Below, in pieces: positions 1-8,412 of a DNA stretch of 64,000 nucleotides. Both the position numbers and the translations under genes were made by a program. This DNA is from Fibrobacteria bacterium (GTDB taxonomy: Bacteria; Fibrobacterota; Fibrobacteria; UBA11236). Position 1 is the stretch's first letter; the number at the start of each line of letters is the position of its first letter. The stretch covers positions 1-64,000 of the forward strand of contig JANYDA010000063.1 of the NCBI GenBank assembly GCA_025360005.1. The letters are read 5' to 3'. The notes beneath the pieces were generated by a model. That model made no database searches and had not been told where the DNA came from. It worked only from the letters and a program-made list of their open reading frames with translations.

Positions 1-1
1 C

Positions 2-2686
2 AAACTCGATAATAAATCCGATTATGGCGCGGCGATCCGTGCCAGTAGGACGTCGGGGAGCTGCATGGAGTTCAATAGCGACCAGTTGCTTATCACCGCC
101 TCTCCGAATTATTTCACGGCGACGCACCAAGGCGCCCGCGTCATGCTTTTTTATGCGCTCGACCAAACTGGGACGGGATTCACAGAGATGACCCAAAAAC
201 TTCCCGTCGTGGGAGGCGGGGCGCAACGGGCGGGTTATCCGATGAACTGGACGGTCAATATCATTTCCGTAGTAGCCGCAACGGACTACTTCGTGATGGT
301 AACCGATCTCAGCAGTTCATCCATTCAAGTCATGTATTTCAACGGGGATGCGATCTATGACGTTGCTGCGTTGGGCGGCATTACAACCGGGGTTCCGAAT
401 GTCTGGGTGTCCAACGATTATTTCCTGGAAAAAGGACCTGATTTCCGCTTCTGGCAAAAAAAAGCCCTCTCGAATGGGAGCGTCACTTTTGTCCGCGGCG
501 CTACCGCTCTTCCTTTCAATTATCCTAACAACGTAGCCAATGCATTTCCTCTGGTTCGCACCCATCCCACTGCCTTCGCCATCGAATATTACGATAAGCC
601 GGATAGCATCGGTACCCGTCCGCTTTTGAATACCAATGGAAGCGTCTACTCCGTGGGTCTGTTCCAAGTCAACCGAAACCTTACCAATGGTTGGGCTTAT
701 AGGACCACCCAGCTGACCCAAAACGGAAGTAACTTTTTCGATATCAGCTTCTCCCCATCGGACAACCAGATATTCGCTTTATCGGGTTATAATGCCAGCG
801 GACATGTTTGCGGGGCCGGTCAAAGTTGCACATTCGGATATAATTTCGTGCGGACCCATCCTTTCAACACAACCACGTTCATTGACCCGGTCAATGATCT
901 CGCCTCTTTCCCAATCGACCCTCCCAGCCTGCTTACGCAAACCCATGCCGCTCTCAGCAATGCGGGACGCATCGCCGTATTCGCCTACCTTAACCCAACC
1001 AGCCGGCATGTGGAATTCAACTACTTGCAATGGAACAGCAACGGATATGATGTACCGGAATCCTATGCCTATGTCTCCGAATTCTCCTCCAGTTCCGGGC
1101 TAAGCTCTGACCCCAAAGACAATGTCAAGTATGCCATCGATTGCATGAAAGACGCCACTTGGTCCGTAGACCTGAACTCCAATACGCAAAACCTGGAATT
1201 TGAATCTTGCGACGTGAGCCAATCCAGCAGCACAGGCGTGAGCCTTGGCGCCACCCGCTACATTTTCAATGTGGATATCCGCAGCCATCCCCTGTACGGC
1301 AAATACGCCGCGCTGAAAGGACAACTTCTGGCCACCGCAGCCTACTCGCAGGGATTGGATACGACCTACAAGGCGAACACCTTGAACGAGCCCGCCCATA
1401 ATAGCGCCTGGCCAACTTCCCTATACGTCACCCGTCCCTATAAGCAAACCGCAAAGGTTATCGCCGCGAACCAATCGCACATGACCTCCACCACCAGCTT
1501 CCATACCTACAATGACAATAACGGCGCCCCCGCCTTCACGGTGCAAGCGCTGGGCTCCGGACCGCACCGGGTATCCCAAACGCTTTTCGACTCCAAATTC
1601 CTTCCTACCCAGTCCATTACGTATGCTGCCGCATCCTATCCGGATACGGGGTCTTTAAAAAACGCCTCGATCACGACCTATTTAAACAGCCAATCGCCGT
1701 TCACTGGTTTAAAACCAATCAGCAGTTCCAAAAGCGTCACTGATAATACCTACCGGTTCCAGCATAGCGAAGCCTGGCGGGACATCGATGCGTCGCTGAG
1801 CCAAGCGGGCATGAAAACGGGCAACACGCCGGCTTTCAATCTCAATGAGGGGTGGATGACCACGCAGGAAATGACTCAGTGGAACCGCTTCAATCAACCC
1901 ACTGAATCCAGATCCCCCCGCAGCAACCAGTCCGCGGACTCGTCCTATACCAGTTTCTTTTATGAAGGCATGCGAAGCGATCCCGTTGCCTTTGTTTCCA
2001 ATGCCAAGCTGGAAAATTGTGCCGTGCTGACTGCGGAAAACAATAATGCCGGCCTCTCCACCTTGGATGAACCGGGCAAATGGACGACCTCGTCAGCGGT
2101 TTCCTATTCCTCATCCCTTTCGCATACCGGCCGCTACAGCTTCAAGGTGGTGGACAGTTACGGACCCACCCTCAACCGAATCCTAAAGGATGTGACCCGT
2201 TACCAATTCGGGTATCGGATTTCCGGGTGGATGTATGCTACTACTGGAACCACGCCTGTTTTAGGCGTAGAACGCCGCCGGGCGGACAACTCCATCGCCT
2301 CGGCCTTCACGGGACAGCCCGTGCATGGCTCGTTCCCGGAAAACCAATGGGTGCGCTGGGAAGCGAATCTTTCCTATGCGGACCTGACCGCCAACGGGTT
2401 ATTCACCACTTCTTCGGCGGATTATCTTCGCATCTATTTCGGGACCGGAAGTCCGAAAGGCAATGCCGCCAATGTCGTTTATGTGGACGATATCGTGTGC
2501 ACGCCCTCCAATTCCTCTTTCAGCCTCTCTTCTTACGACAGCCGCGGACTTACAACCAGCGCCACCGCGTCTAACCATAGCACCACGTTTTTTGATCTGA
2601 GCGCCCGCGGGGAAACCACCGCAGCAAGGGACGAGAACTTCCGCATCCATGGACAAAACGGACTCCATCGAATGGGAGAAAACTAA
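2..2686 (+). CDS. RHS-associated protein, N-terminal component (5' end outside window)
   Basis: The frame is open back to base 2, so the gene probably begins upstream; the first ATG is at 65. The first part shows recurring short blocks around N/D-Y-F motifs that look like a beta-propeller or beta-rich shell. At about residues 660-810 there is a beta-sandwich module resembling a carbohydrate-binding domain, ending in a V-Y-V-D-D-I motif. The extreme C-terminus (YDSRGL, FDLSARG) is an RHS/YD-type repeat that stops abruptly. The stop codon overlaps the start of the next RHS gene (TAATG at 2684-2688), so the two are probably translationally coupled. By analogy with TcB/TcC pairs it may supply half of an RHS cocoon; that is inference. 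The substrate and the secretion route are unknown. Confidence 0.7.
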   Translation, partial: KLDNKSDYGAAIRASRTSGSCMEFNSDQLLITASPNYFTATHQGARVMLFYALDQTGTGFTEMTQKLPVVGGGAQRAGYPMNWTVNIISVVAATDYFVMVTDLSSSSIQVMYFNGDAIYDVAALGGITTGVPNVWVSNDYFLEKGPDFRFWQKKALSNGSVTFVRGATALPFNYPNNVANAFPLVRTHPTAFAIEYYDKPDSIGTRPLLNTNGSVYSVGLFQVNRNLTNGWAYRTTQLTQNGSNFFDISFSPSDNQIFALSGYNASGHVCGAGQSCTFGYNFVRTHPFNTTTFIDPVNDLASFPIDPPSLLTQTHAALSNAGRIAVFAYLNPTSRHVEFNYLQWNSNGYDVPESYAYVSEFSSSSGLSSDPKDNVKYAIDCMKDATWSVDLNSNTQNLEFESCDVSQSSSTGVSLGATRYIFNVDIRSHPLYGKYAALKGQLLATAAYSQGLDTTYKANTLNEPAHNSAWPTSLYVTRPYKQTAKVIAANQSHMTSTTSFHTYNDNNGAPAFTVQALGSGPHRVSQTLFDSKFLPTQSITYAAASYPDTGSLKNASITTYLNSQSPFTGLKPISSSKSVTDNTYRFQHSEAWRDIDASLSQAGMKTGNTPAFNLNEGWMTTQEMTQWNRFNQPTESRSPRSNQSADSSYTSFFYEGMRSDPVAFVSNAKLENCAVLTAENNNAGLSTLDEPGKWTTSSAVSYSSSLSHTGRYSFKVVDSYGPTLNRILKDVTRYQFGYRISGWMYATTGTTPVLGVERRRADNSIASAFTGQPVHGSFPENQWVRWEANLSYADLTANGLFTTSSADYLRIYFGTGSPKGNAANVVYVDDIVCTPSNSSFSLSSYDSRGLTTSATASNHSTTFFDLSARGETTAARDENFRIHGQNGLHRMGEN

Positions 2687-5600
2687 TGCGCTTCGTGAAT
2701 CTTCGTACTCTGAGTTCAGTAGCAATTCTTTCTCTCACGGTGTCTTCCAGCGAAGCCTTGACGCCTTCCCGCGCCTACGCTTGGTCCATGGAAAAAGGAA
2801 ACCTGCTCCCCAATTGGAGTTTCGAGAACTTTTCCCAATTCTGGTTCGACTCCGCGCCGACGGGGTTCACGGTCACCTCCCGATATCTGGCCGCGAGCGG
2901 CGTTCCCGGTGGCGCCAAAACGGGTAGCTACGTCGCAAAAGTCAGCGGCACCTCGCCGGACAACAACACGAATAAGCGCCTCACCACAGAATCGTTTCCC
3001 ATTCTTCCCGGTCAATTCTACACCTTATCCTTTTATTACCAGGCGTCTTCCTTGGCCGGATCAACGCGTCCCGAAATGGATTTTTTCTCCGATCGGAAGC
3101 AGACCGTGGCGGCTTCACCGATCGGGGCGTCGTATACGGGGCAAGGCGCATGGACGTTGTACTCGGCGCAGTTCACGGCTCCGGCCAACGCCCAATTCGC
3201 AGCCCTGACTTTAGCTCAATCCACAACGCAAGGATCGGGGGGCACCTTTTATTTTGACGATGTGATAGTGGAAGAAAGCACTCCCACCACGGCGGAAATG
3301 CTGGGAGAGCGGGCCCGCATCACCGAGACCATGGCCTTTGGAGACGGCCTGGGCCGCAGCCTGCAAAGCCAAACCAAAATCGCGCCTGGAAAATACCTGG
3401 TAGGCGGTACGGGTTATGATGACTTGGGCCGGCCCGATTCCACCTTCCTGCCCTTCCCCGTTTCCCAAAATGGAGCCGCACTCAATGCCAATCTCCTCTC
3501 CGCCTCCAAAGCCTATTATGCGGGAGGGACAGGTAAAGGGCCCGATGCGGGCGGATACCCTTTCTCGGAAATGCTCTATGCCAACGACCCCGGTTCCCGG
3601 GTCCTGGCCGCCAGCGCGCCCGGAGCCGCATGGAAATTGACCGGAACCCACACCACCAAAAAGGGATTCTACTTCACCTCCTTCCTGCTCCAACTGCCGG
3701 CCGATATCGAGAATCCCTCCGCTGACAATACGGAGGGCGCCTACCGGGTAGAGTGGATGCGCGACGCCGACAGTAACTTCACCTTGACCTACGCCAATCA
3801 ACTGGGACAAGTCGTTGAGGAAATCAGGCCACTGACGCATAGCGGCAGTACCTCCAGTTGGAAACTGACCGCCACCCAATACGAATATTATCCCGACGGA
3901 CGCTTGCGGAGGATCCGCACGCCCCTGGACGTGCAAGCGGTCAATTACAACTTCGCCGAGGTCTACGAGTTCAATACCCTGGGCCAACTCACCAGTAAAT
4001 TCACGCCCAATTCCGGCCTGACGCAGTATTGGTACGACCGCTCCGGGAACCTCCGTTACTCACAGGATTCGGGTGAAGCCATCCGCGGCCAATACCGCTA
4101 CCGCGCTTATGATGAACAAGGCCGATTGAAAAGCGAAGGCCTGCAGACGCTTTCTTCCCTGACCCAGGACATGGCCGACCAGGACGATTATGCCGGAGGC
4201 ACCCGGGACGAGGAGGTCGGCTACATTTACGATGACCTCTTAACCTTTACCGCCCGGACCGGCTATACCCTCAATGCCGTCATGCCCTACTATTATTTCT
4301 TCGATGGAACGCATTCCCAAGGCCGCCTGGTGTGCGCCTATAATCGCAACAGCGCCAACTCCACCAACGCCTTCACGGCCCAGGATAAATTCGTCGCCGA
4401 TTTCTATGATTACGATGAGCGTGGGCGCATGGCGAAAACCCTGAGATCCATTCAGCCAATCCGGGACCCGGACATGAAATACCAGGACGGGTACTTCACC
4501 TACGATGAGAACGACCGTCTCATCGAGACCTACAATTTCCTCAACGCCGCCTCCGGCACGCTTTCCACCCAGCACATTTACGCTTACGATTCTTTGGGAC
4601 GGCTGAGCCAAGTGCATGGGCTCTCGAACCAACCCTTGGCCCAATTCAAGTACTATGATTTTGGGCCCGTGCAGCAAGTGCTTTTGGGGGGCGACGGCAC
4701 CGGTACCAAGGGCACCAAGGTGGAATACGTCTATAACATCCACGGCGCCGTCCAGGAAATCCGCGCCACGGATTTGCTCAATGGCAAAATCGTCTACCAG
4801 GATTACCTGGGGTATGATCAGAAAAGCAACAGCGCCTCCACCGTCCCCAATCCCATCAAGCCCCGGTTCAATGGGACTATTTCCCAGGAGCTCTATCGCT
4901 TCACCAACGATGTGGCCGCCCTGAACCCGGTGCGCTTGATGAACTACGATTATGACGGCTTGGGCCGCATGATCAAATCCGACTACCGGAAGAACACAGG
5001 CACGCAGCCGTTCTACTCCGACGGAACGGTGAACTTTCCCATCCTGGCCTGGAACACCACCAGCGCGGATGAGAGCAGCAGCTTCAACTATGACGTGAAC
5101 GGACGGATCACAGGCCAGCGCACGGGCGGCATCGCCGCAGCGGATTCGGCCCGCTATGTCTATCGGCCCAACAGCTATCAGCTCGACCAAGTCACGGGGA
5201 AGGTGAATGCAGTGGTATCCCGGGACATGTCGGGACCGGGAGCGTTCGGCTACGATGAACAAGGCAACCTGAACTGGGACGGGTCCAAGGGCATGAGTAT
5301 CCAGTATAACTGGAACCAGCAGCCCATCTCCTTTTTCGTGGAAGGCGCGACGTTCGGACTGGCGGAAGCCTATTACGATGCGGGTGGGAACCGGGTGTTC
5401 AGCCGGGTGGATGACAACACCCAGGTGGTCTGCAAGTACTACCTGAACATGGGCACGGGCATGTCCAAGGAATACACCGAGGTCTTGGATGAGAATACCC
5501 TAGCGATAAAATCCACTTCGATGACGGTGAACGTGTTCGCCCATAGCCAGGTGGGGCGCCTGCGCAATGACGGGGTGTATGAGTTTTTCATCAAGAACCA

Positions 5601-6831
5601 TCAGGGCTCGACGATGAAGACGATGGGGCTGTTGGGCGGGGATCCGCCGAGCGGGGGCGCGAGTTATGATTACCTGGCGTATGGGGATGTGCGGAAACTG
5701 AAGGAGACGGGGAGTTCGGTCACGCAGAAGTATACGGGGAAGGAGCATGAGGACTTGACCCGGCTGACCTACTTTGGGGCTAGGTGGTATGACCCGGAAT
5801 TGGGGCTGTTTATGAGCACGGACCCGGCGGGGCAATACGCTAATCCTTACTCTTTTGGCCCGGGTGATCCTGTGAACGGAACCGACCCCACAGGAATGAC
5901 TTGGGGTATTTTTAGACCCAGCAAATGGGGAAATTTCTTTAGCGATGTCGGCGATGGTTTTGTAGGGGCGGGGAAAGAGGCCAATGAATATACCGAGAAG
6001 GCGTATAATAAATATTTCAATGATGAATGCCACTATGAAACGAACGAACATTGCCGTGGGCACATTCAACAAGCTGTTTCTTCTTCAAACACCATGAATC
6101 AGTTGGTTGAAAATTGTGGACATGGAGATGCGAATGCCTGTAATACATTGCGTGCCATAGGATATTCAGATCAACCTAATGGATGGCCTGGCAGTTATGA
6201 TCGAAAGCTCGCCGTCTACATCATGGAAAACGGTAGCCATAAAATAGGGGCTACTCTCACGGTAGGCGGTGGCAAGGCTGCTCCTGCAGTTCAATACGAC
6301 AATGCGACAATTCCTTTAGGTGTCTTTAGTACTGGAGGGGGTGGCGGCATATCAAGTAACGAGGCCTCCGCAAATGCCGCAGTTCACGATTATCAAAGTA
6401 GATTTTCGATTGATTATGCCATTGCAAATGGACCCGGTCCTTCAGCTGATAATTTGATTGCTGCAAATGGGTATACATTTGGAGTCTCAGGAGAAGTTTC
6501 AACGGTTTATTGGGGCGGCGGTAGAGTACTAGGCTTAAATCTCCAGTATGCCTCCGGAAACGGACTTCACTTGTATGGCGTATACACTAGACCTGAGGAC
6601 ATGTCTAAAAATCGTTGGTTTGCGCCGGGAGTTTCTATTACTGCCAATTATGGCAGAGGTAATGGTAGTTGGGCGGGACCTTTTAGCGAAACGTTTGGAG
6701 GAGTAGGGCCGGTTTCATTCGGCACCTACAATGGAGGTTCTGGCGGATGGCATGGAAGCAGTTTGGGGTGGGGGGCGCCACTCTGGTTAAGTTATGGCAA
6801 GGGTACATTATTTTATACACCACTTTATTAA
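2686..6831 (+). CDS. RHS repeat protein with core domain and variable C-terminal toxin tip
   Basis: The 1381-aa protein starts with a signal-peptide-like stretch (residues 1-25), then a carbohydrate-binding-like beta-sandwich (about 35-195). A DUF6443-like block (FGDGLGRSLQ, YDDLGRPD) and many YD repeats follow. The RHS-associated core occupies about residues 1010-1065 (YTGKEHEDLTRLTYFGARWY ... DPTG), which is the usual boundary before a polymorphic tip. The last 310 residues are unlike the core: a Cys-containing stretch (NDECHYETNEHCRGH), then a Gly- and aromatic-rich region. The DNA there is AT-richer, typical of exchangeable toxin tips. I cannot name the toxin activity. The gene is coupled to the upstream RHS gene, and a small membrane protein follows at once. 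Confidence 0.88.
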   Translation: MRFVNLRTLSSVAILSLTVSSSEALTPSRAYAWSMEKGNLLPNWSFENFSQFWFDSAPTGFTVTSRYLAASGVPGGAKTGSYVAKVSGTSPDNNTNKRLTTESFPILPGQFYTLSFYYQASSLAGSTRPEMDFFSDRKQTVAASPIGASYTGQGAWTLYSAQFTAPANAQFAALTLAQSTTQGSGGTFYFDDVIVEESTPTTAEMLGERARITETMAFGDGLGRSLQSQTKIAPGKYLVGGTGYDDLGRPDSTFLPFPVSQNGAALNANLLSASKAYYAGGTGKGPDAGGYPFSEMLYANDPGSRVLAASAPGAAWKLTGTHTTKKGFYFTSFLLQLPADIENPSADNTEGAYRVEWMRDADSNFTLTYANQLGQVVEEIRPLTHSGSTSSWKLTATQYEYYPDGRLRRIRTPLDVQAVNYNFAEVYEFNTLGQLTSKFTPNSGLTQYWYDRSGNLRYSQDSGEAIRGQYRYRAYDEQGRLKSEGLQTLSSLTQDMADQDDYAGGTRDEEVGYIYDDLLTFTARTGYTLNAVMPYYYFFDGTHSQGRLVCAYNRNSANSTNAFTAQDKFVADFYDYDERGRMAKTLRSIQPIRDPDMKYQDGYFTYDENDRLIETYNFLNAASGTLSTQHIYAYDSLGRLSQVHGLSNQPLAQFKYYDFGPVQQVLLGGDGTGTKGTKVEYVYNIHGAVQEIRATDLLNGKIVYQDYLGYDQKSNSASTVPNPIKPRFNGTISQELYRFTNDVAALNPVRLMNYDYDGLGRMIKSDYRKNTGTQPFYSDGTVNFPILAWNTTSADESSSFNYDVNGRITGQRTGGIAAADSARYVYRPNSYQLDQVTGKVNAVVSRDMSGPGAFGYDEQGNLNWDGSKGMSIQYNWNQQPISFFVEGATFGLAEAYYDAGGNRVFSRVDDNTQVVCKYYLNMGTGMSKEYTEVLDENTLAIKSTSMTVNVFAHSQVGRLRNDGVYEFFIKNHQGSTMKTMGLLGGDPPSGGASYDYLAYGDVRKLKETGSSVTQKYTGKEHEDLTRLTYFGARWYDPELGLFMSTDPAGQYANPYSFGPGDPVNGTDPTGMTWGIFRPSKWGNFFSDVGDGFVGAGKEANEYTEKAYNKYFNDECHYETNEHCRGHIQQAVSSSNTMNQLVENCGHGDANACNTLRAIGYSDQPNGWPGSYDRKLAVYIMENGSHKIGATLTVGGGKAAPAVQYDNATIPLGVFSTGGGGGISSNEASANAAVHDYQSRFSIDYAIANGPGPSADNLIAANGYTFGVSGEVSTVYWGGGRVLGLNLQYASGNGLHLYGVYTRPEDMSKNRWFAPGVSITANYGRGNGSWAGPFSETFGGVGPVSFGTYNGGSGGWHGSSLGWGAPLWLSYGKGTLFYTPLY
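5723..5780 (+). repeat. 58-bp direct repeat, copy 1 (RHS core)
   Basis: This stretch, from CGCAGAAGTATAC to CTTTGGGGC, is identical base for base to 14243-14300. It encodes the conserved part of the RHS core. Similarity then decays over the next roughly 30 bp. The copies lie 8520 bp apart in the same orientation, so homologous recombination between them could swap RHS tips and excise the interval. Confidence 0.95.
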
Positions 6832-6871
6832 GCTTTATTGGTCAACCAATCATTTATTGGTCGAGGTACAA

Positions 6872-7144
6872 TTGATTCATTTTTTAATGTGGTGCGTTCT
6901 ACTAGTTATGCTTATAAGGACAGTCGTTTTCCACCTTTTTAGAGGAAAGCTTAAAACCTCTGGCATCAAATTGAACATTCTTGGTTTCAATGTCCCATTT
7001 TATCCTCAGCTTATTTACAAAATGCAGAAACAGACTCGTAGCGAAGAGCTGGAACGATTTTGTGCCATACTTAACTATTTAGAAATTCTGGTTTTATCGT
7101 TACTGCTTGTGCTTTTCGCTTTGATGTTTATACTGAATAAATAA
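6872..7144 (+). CDS. Small two-helix membrane protein, candidate immunity to the RHS tip
   Basis: This product of about 90 aa starts 40 bp after the RHS stop. I chose the TTG at 6872 because GAGGT lies 4 nt upstream (6863-6867); an ATG at 6887 or one at 6794 inside the end of the RHS gene are alternatives. It has two strongly hydrophobic segments (MWCVLLVMLIRTVVF near the N-terminus, EILVLSLLLVLFALMF at the C-terminus) joined by a basic loop of about 40 residues. Position directly after a variable toxin tip, small size and low GC are the usual marks of an immunity gene. A membrane immunity protein would fit a membrane-acting toxin, but that is inference. No family recognised. Confidence 0.6.
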   Translation: MIHFLMWCVLLVMLIRTVVFHLFRGKLKTSGIKLNILGFNVPFYPQLIYKMQKQTRSEELERFCAILNYLEILVLSLLLVLFALMFILNK

Positions 7145-7201
7145 GTTGATTCAAGGCGCGCCCCTAATCCCGAATAGGAATCGCTCATTTCTTGATAAAC
7201 T

Positions 7202-7669
7202 TCACGATTTGAAAATCGTCTCCCAGAACTTCGGGGTCGGAATGTCCTTGAATCGATCGGACCAGGGTGGCCGCGCCTCCTCTTCCGGAGTGAAGTGGCT
7301 GATGCCCACCAAGACAGCCATGGCCAGCAGGATCAAGATCAGCGCAGGCCTATCCAGCATGTTCGCGTTAGCGATCATATCCTTAGAGAATTGAGCCGGA
7401 GAACGCACCACCTTCTGCAGGTAGAAGAGGCTGCTCAGGCTGCAGCAGGACGCGGCGATATCCATGATGAACCGTCGATTGCCCCCCTTGGGGATCTTGA
7501 AATACCACTTCCAGCGCCGCGCCGTGGAACTCATCTCCCTAAGTCCGATATAAGTTGGCCAAGCGAGCAGGGTGCAAAAGCCCCGTATGTATTTGAACAG
7601 AAGCCCCGTCAAGGTGGCGAAGAACAGGATGAGGGGAATGAGGTTTAGAAACGCCTCCCACCCCTTCAT
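7202..7669 (-). CDS. Membrane protein of unknown function coupled to a XRE repressor
   Basis: The 155-aa protein has hydrophobic segments near residues 8-25 (LIPLILFFATLTGLLF), 30-45 and 105-122 (ALILILLAMAVLVGI), with a basic central loop and a charged C-terminus. It is probably an inner-membrane protein with two to four helices. Its ATG overlaps the stop of the upstream XRE gene in an ATGA, so both are probably made from one leftward transcript. It lies at the left end of the primase/recombinase module and may belong to it. No family recognised. Accessory roles such as exclusion are possible but have no direct support. Confidence 0.6.
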   Translation of the reverse strand: MKGWEAFLNLIPLILFFATLTGLLFKYIRGFCTLLAWPTYIGLREMSSTARRWKWYFKIPKGGNRRFIMDIAASCCSLSSLFYLQKVVRSPAQFSKDMIANANMLDRPALILILLAMAVLVGISHFTPEEEARPPWSDRFKDIPTPKFWETIFKS

Positions 7670-7995
7670 GCTTTCCCCACTAAGCCTTTAGCCTGCCGGA
7701 GCAAAGCCCTTTGATCGGCCGGTGAAAGCGAGTCGAACACCTCCTGCATCTTGCCGGCCCGCTTGTGCTTCGGCGCCTTAGAAGGCGTCTTGGGTTTTTC
7801 CTCGATGCCGTACAGGGCGTTAAGGCCAACCCCCAATACCTCTGCGATTTTGGCGAGCCGCTCCGGGGTCGGGCTGTTCTGGCCCTTTTCCCAGCGCGCG
7901 ATGGAATACTGCTTCACCCCGATCTTCCGGGCGAGTTCGGCCTGGGTCACCCCTTGCTGCCTGCGAAACTGACGGATCTGCATTCCGATGTCCAT
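7666..7995 (-). CDS. XRE-family HTH repressor
   Basis: An N-terminal Cro/C1-type HTH fills residues 1-60: IRQFRRQQGVTQAELARKIG, then the recognition helix KQYSIARWEKG, then NSPTPERLAKIAEVLGV. A basic linker (PKTPSKAPKHKR) leads to a short C-terminal helix (LSPADQRALLRQAK). I place the start at the ATG at 7995; a GTG two codons upstream (8001) is possible. A minus-strand TATATT (8002-8007) ends about 7 nt before that ATG, so the mRNA may be leaderless. It is divergent from the primase/recombinase genes and faces a spacer with two matching palindromes, so it is very likely the repressor of both directions. The membrane protein gene overlaps its stop codon. Confidence 0.85.
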   Translation of the reverse strand: MDIGMQIRQFRRQQGVTQAELARKIGVKQYSIARWEKGQNSPTPERLAKIAEVLGVGLNALYGIEEKPKTPSKAPKHKRAGKMQEVFDSLSPADQRALLRQAKGLVGKA

Positions 7996-8001
7996 GGACA
8001 C

Positions 8002-8077
8002 AATATAAGGCGGGTTTTGGAGGCGCTTGCCAAAGTATGCAAATTGTGCATATATTCGTAATATGCAAAAAGTGCAT
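8002..8077. promoter_or_regulatory. Divergent promoter region with two ATGCA-N5-TGCAT operators
   Basis: Two palindromes of identical form, ATGCA-N5-TGCAT, lie at 8037-8051 and 8063-8077, 26 bp centre to centre. A rightward promoter can be read as TTGCCA (8027-8032), 18 bp, TATATT (8051-8056), placing operator 1 between -35 and -10 and operator 2 over the start point. A leftward -10 (TATATT, 8002-8007 on the minus strand) serves the XRE gene. Binding by the XRE protein is inferred from position. Confidence 0.7.
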
Positions 8078-8115
8078 TAAACCCCTTGACAGGTTTTTAG
8101 CAGGAGGGCTTTCTC

Positions 8116-8412
8116 ATGATGGATGAACTGGAAACGGGAGACGTGTTCCGGGCGGCCTACCTGGTTAGCCAAGGCGGGCACTTGGTCAAAGCCACGGCTA
8201 GCGGCGGCCACGTGATTCTAACCCTTAGCGGCGAGGCTTTGAAGGTCGAGGACCAGCGCTATCGCAAGGCCGCTGGCCTGGTCGAACCGCTGACCCTCAA
8301 AGAAAATCTGAATCGCCTGCGCGACCTGGTGAAAGACACGCTTCGCAATAACAATACCCCAGACAGGAGACTCCCTCATGCCCATGCCGCGTATCCCGCA
8401 AGACGCGCTTGA
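8116..8412 (+). CDS. Small protein resembling DUF5659
   Basis: The 98-aa product begins at an ATG with GGAGGG seven bases upstream. Residues 5-75 (TGDVFRAAYLVSQGGHLVKA... then LTLKENLNRLRDLVKD) resemble DUF5659 proteins, small acidic proteins often found beside replication and recombination genes of mobile elements; the match is from memory and only moderate. The last 20 residues overlap the primase start and are Arg/Ala-rich, which may just be out-of-frame overlap. It is the first gene of the rightward operon under the paired operators. Function unknown. Confidence 0.55.
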   Translation: MMDELETGDVFRAAYLVSQGGHLVKATASGGHVILTLSGEALKVEDQRYRKAAGLVEPLTLKENLNRLRDLVKDTLRNNNTPDRRLPHAHAAYPARRA

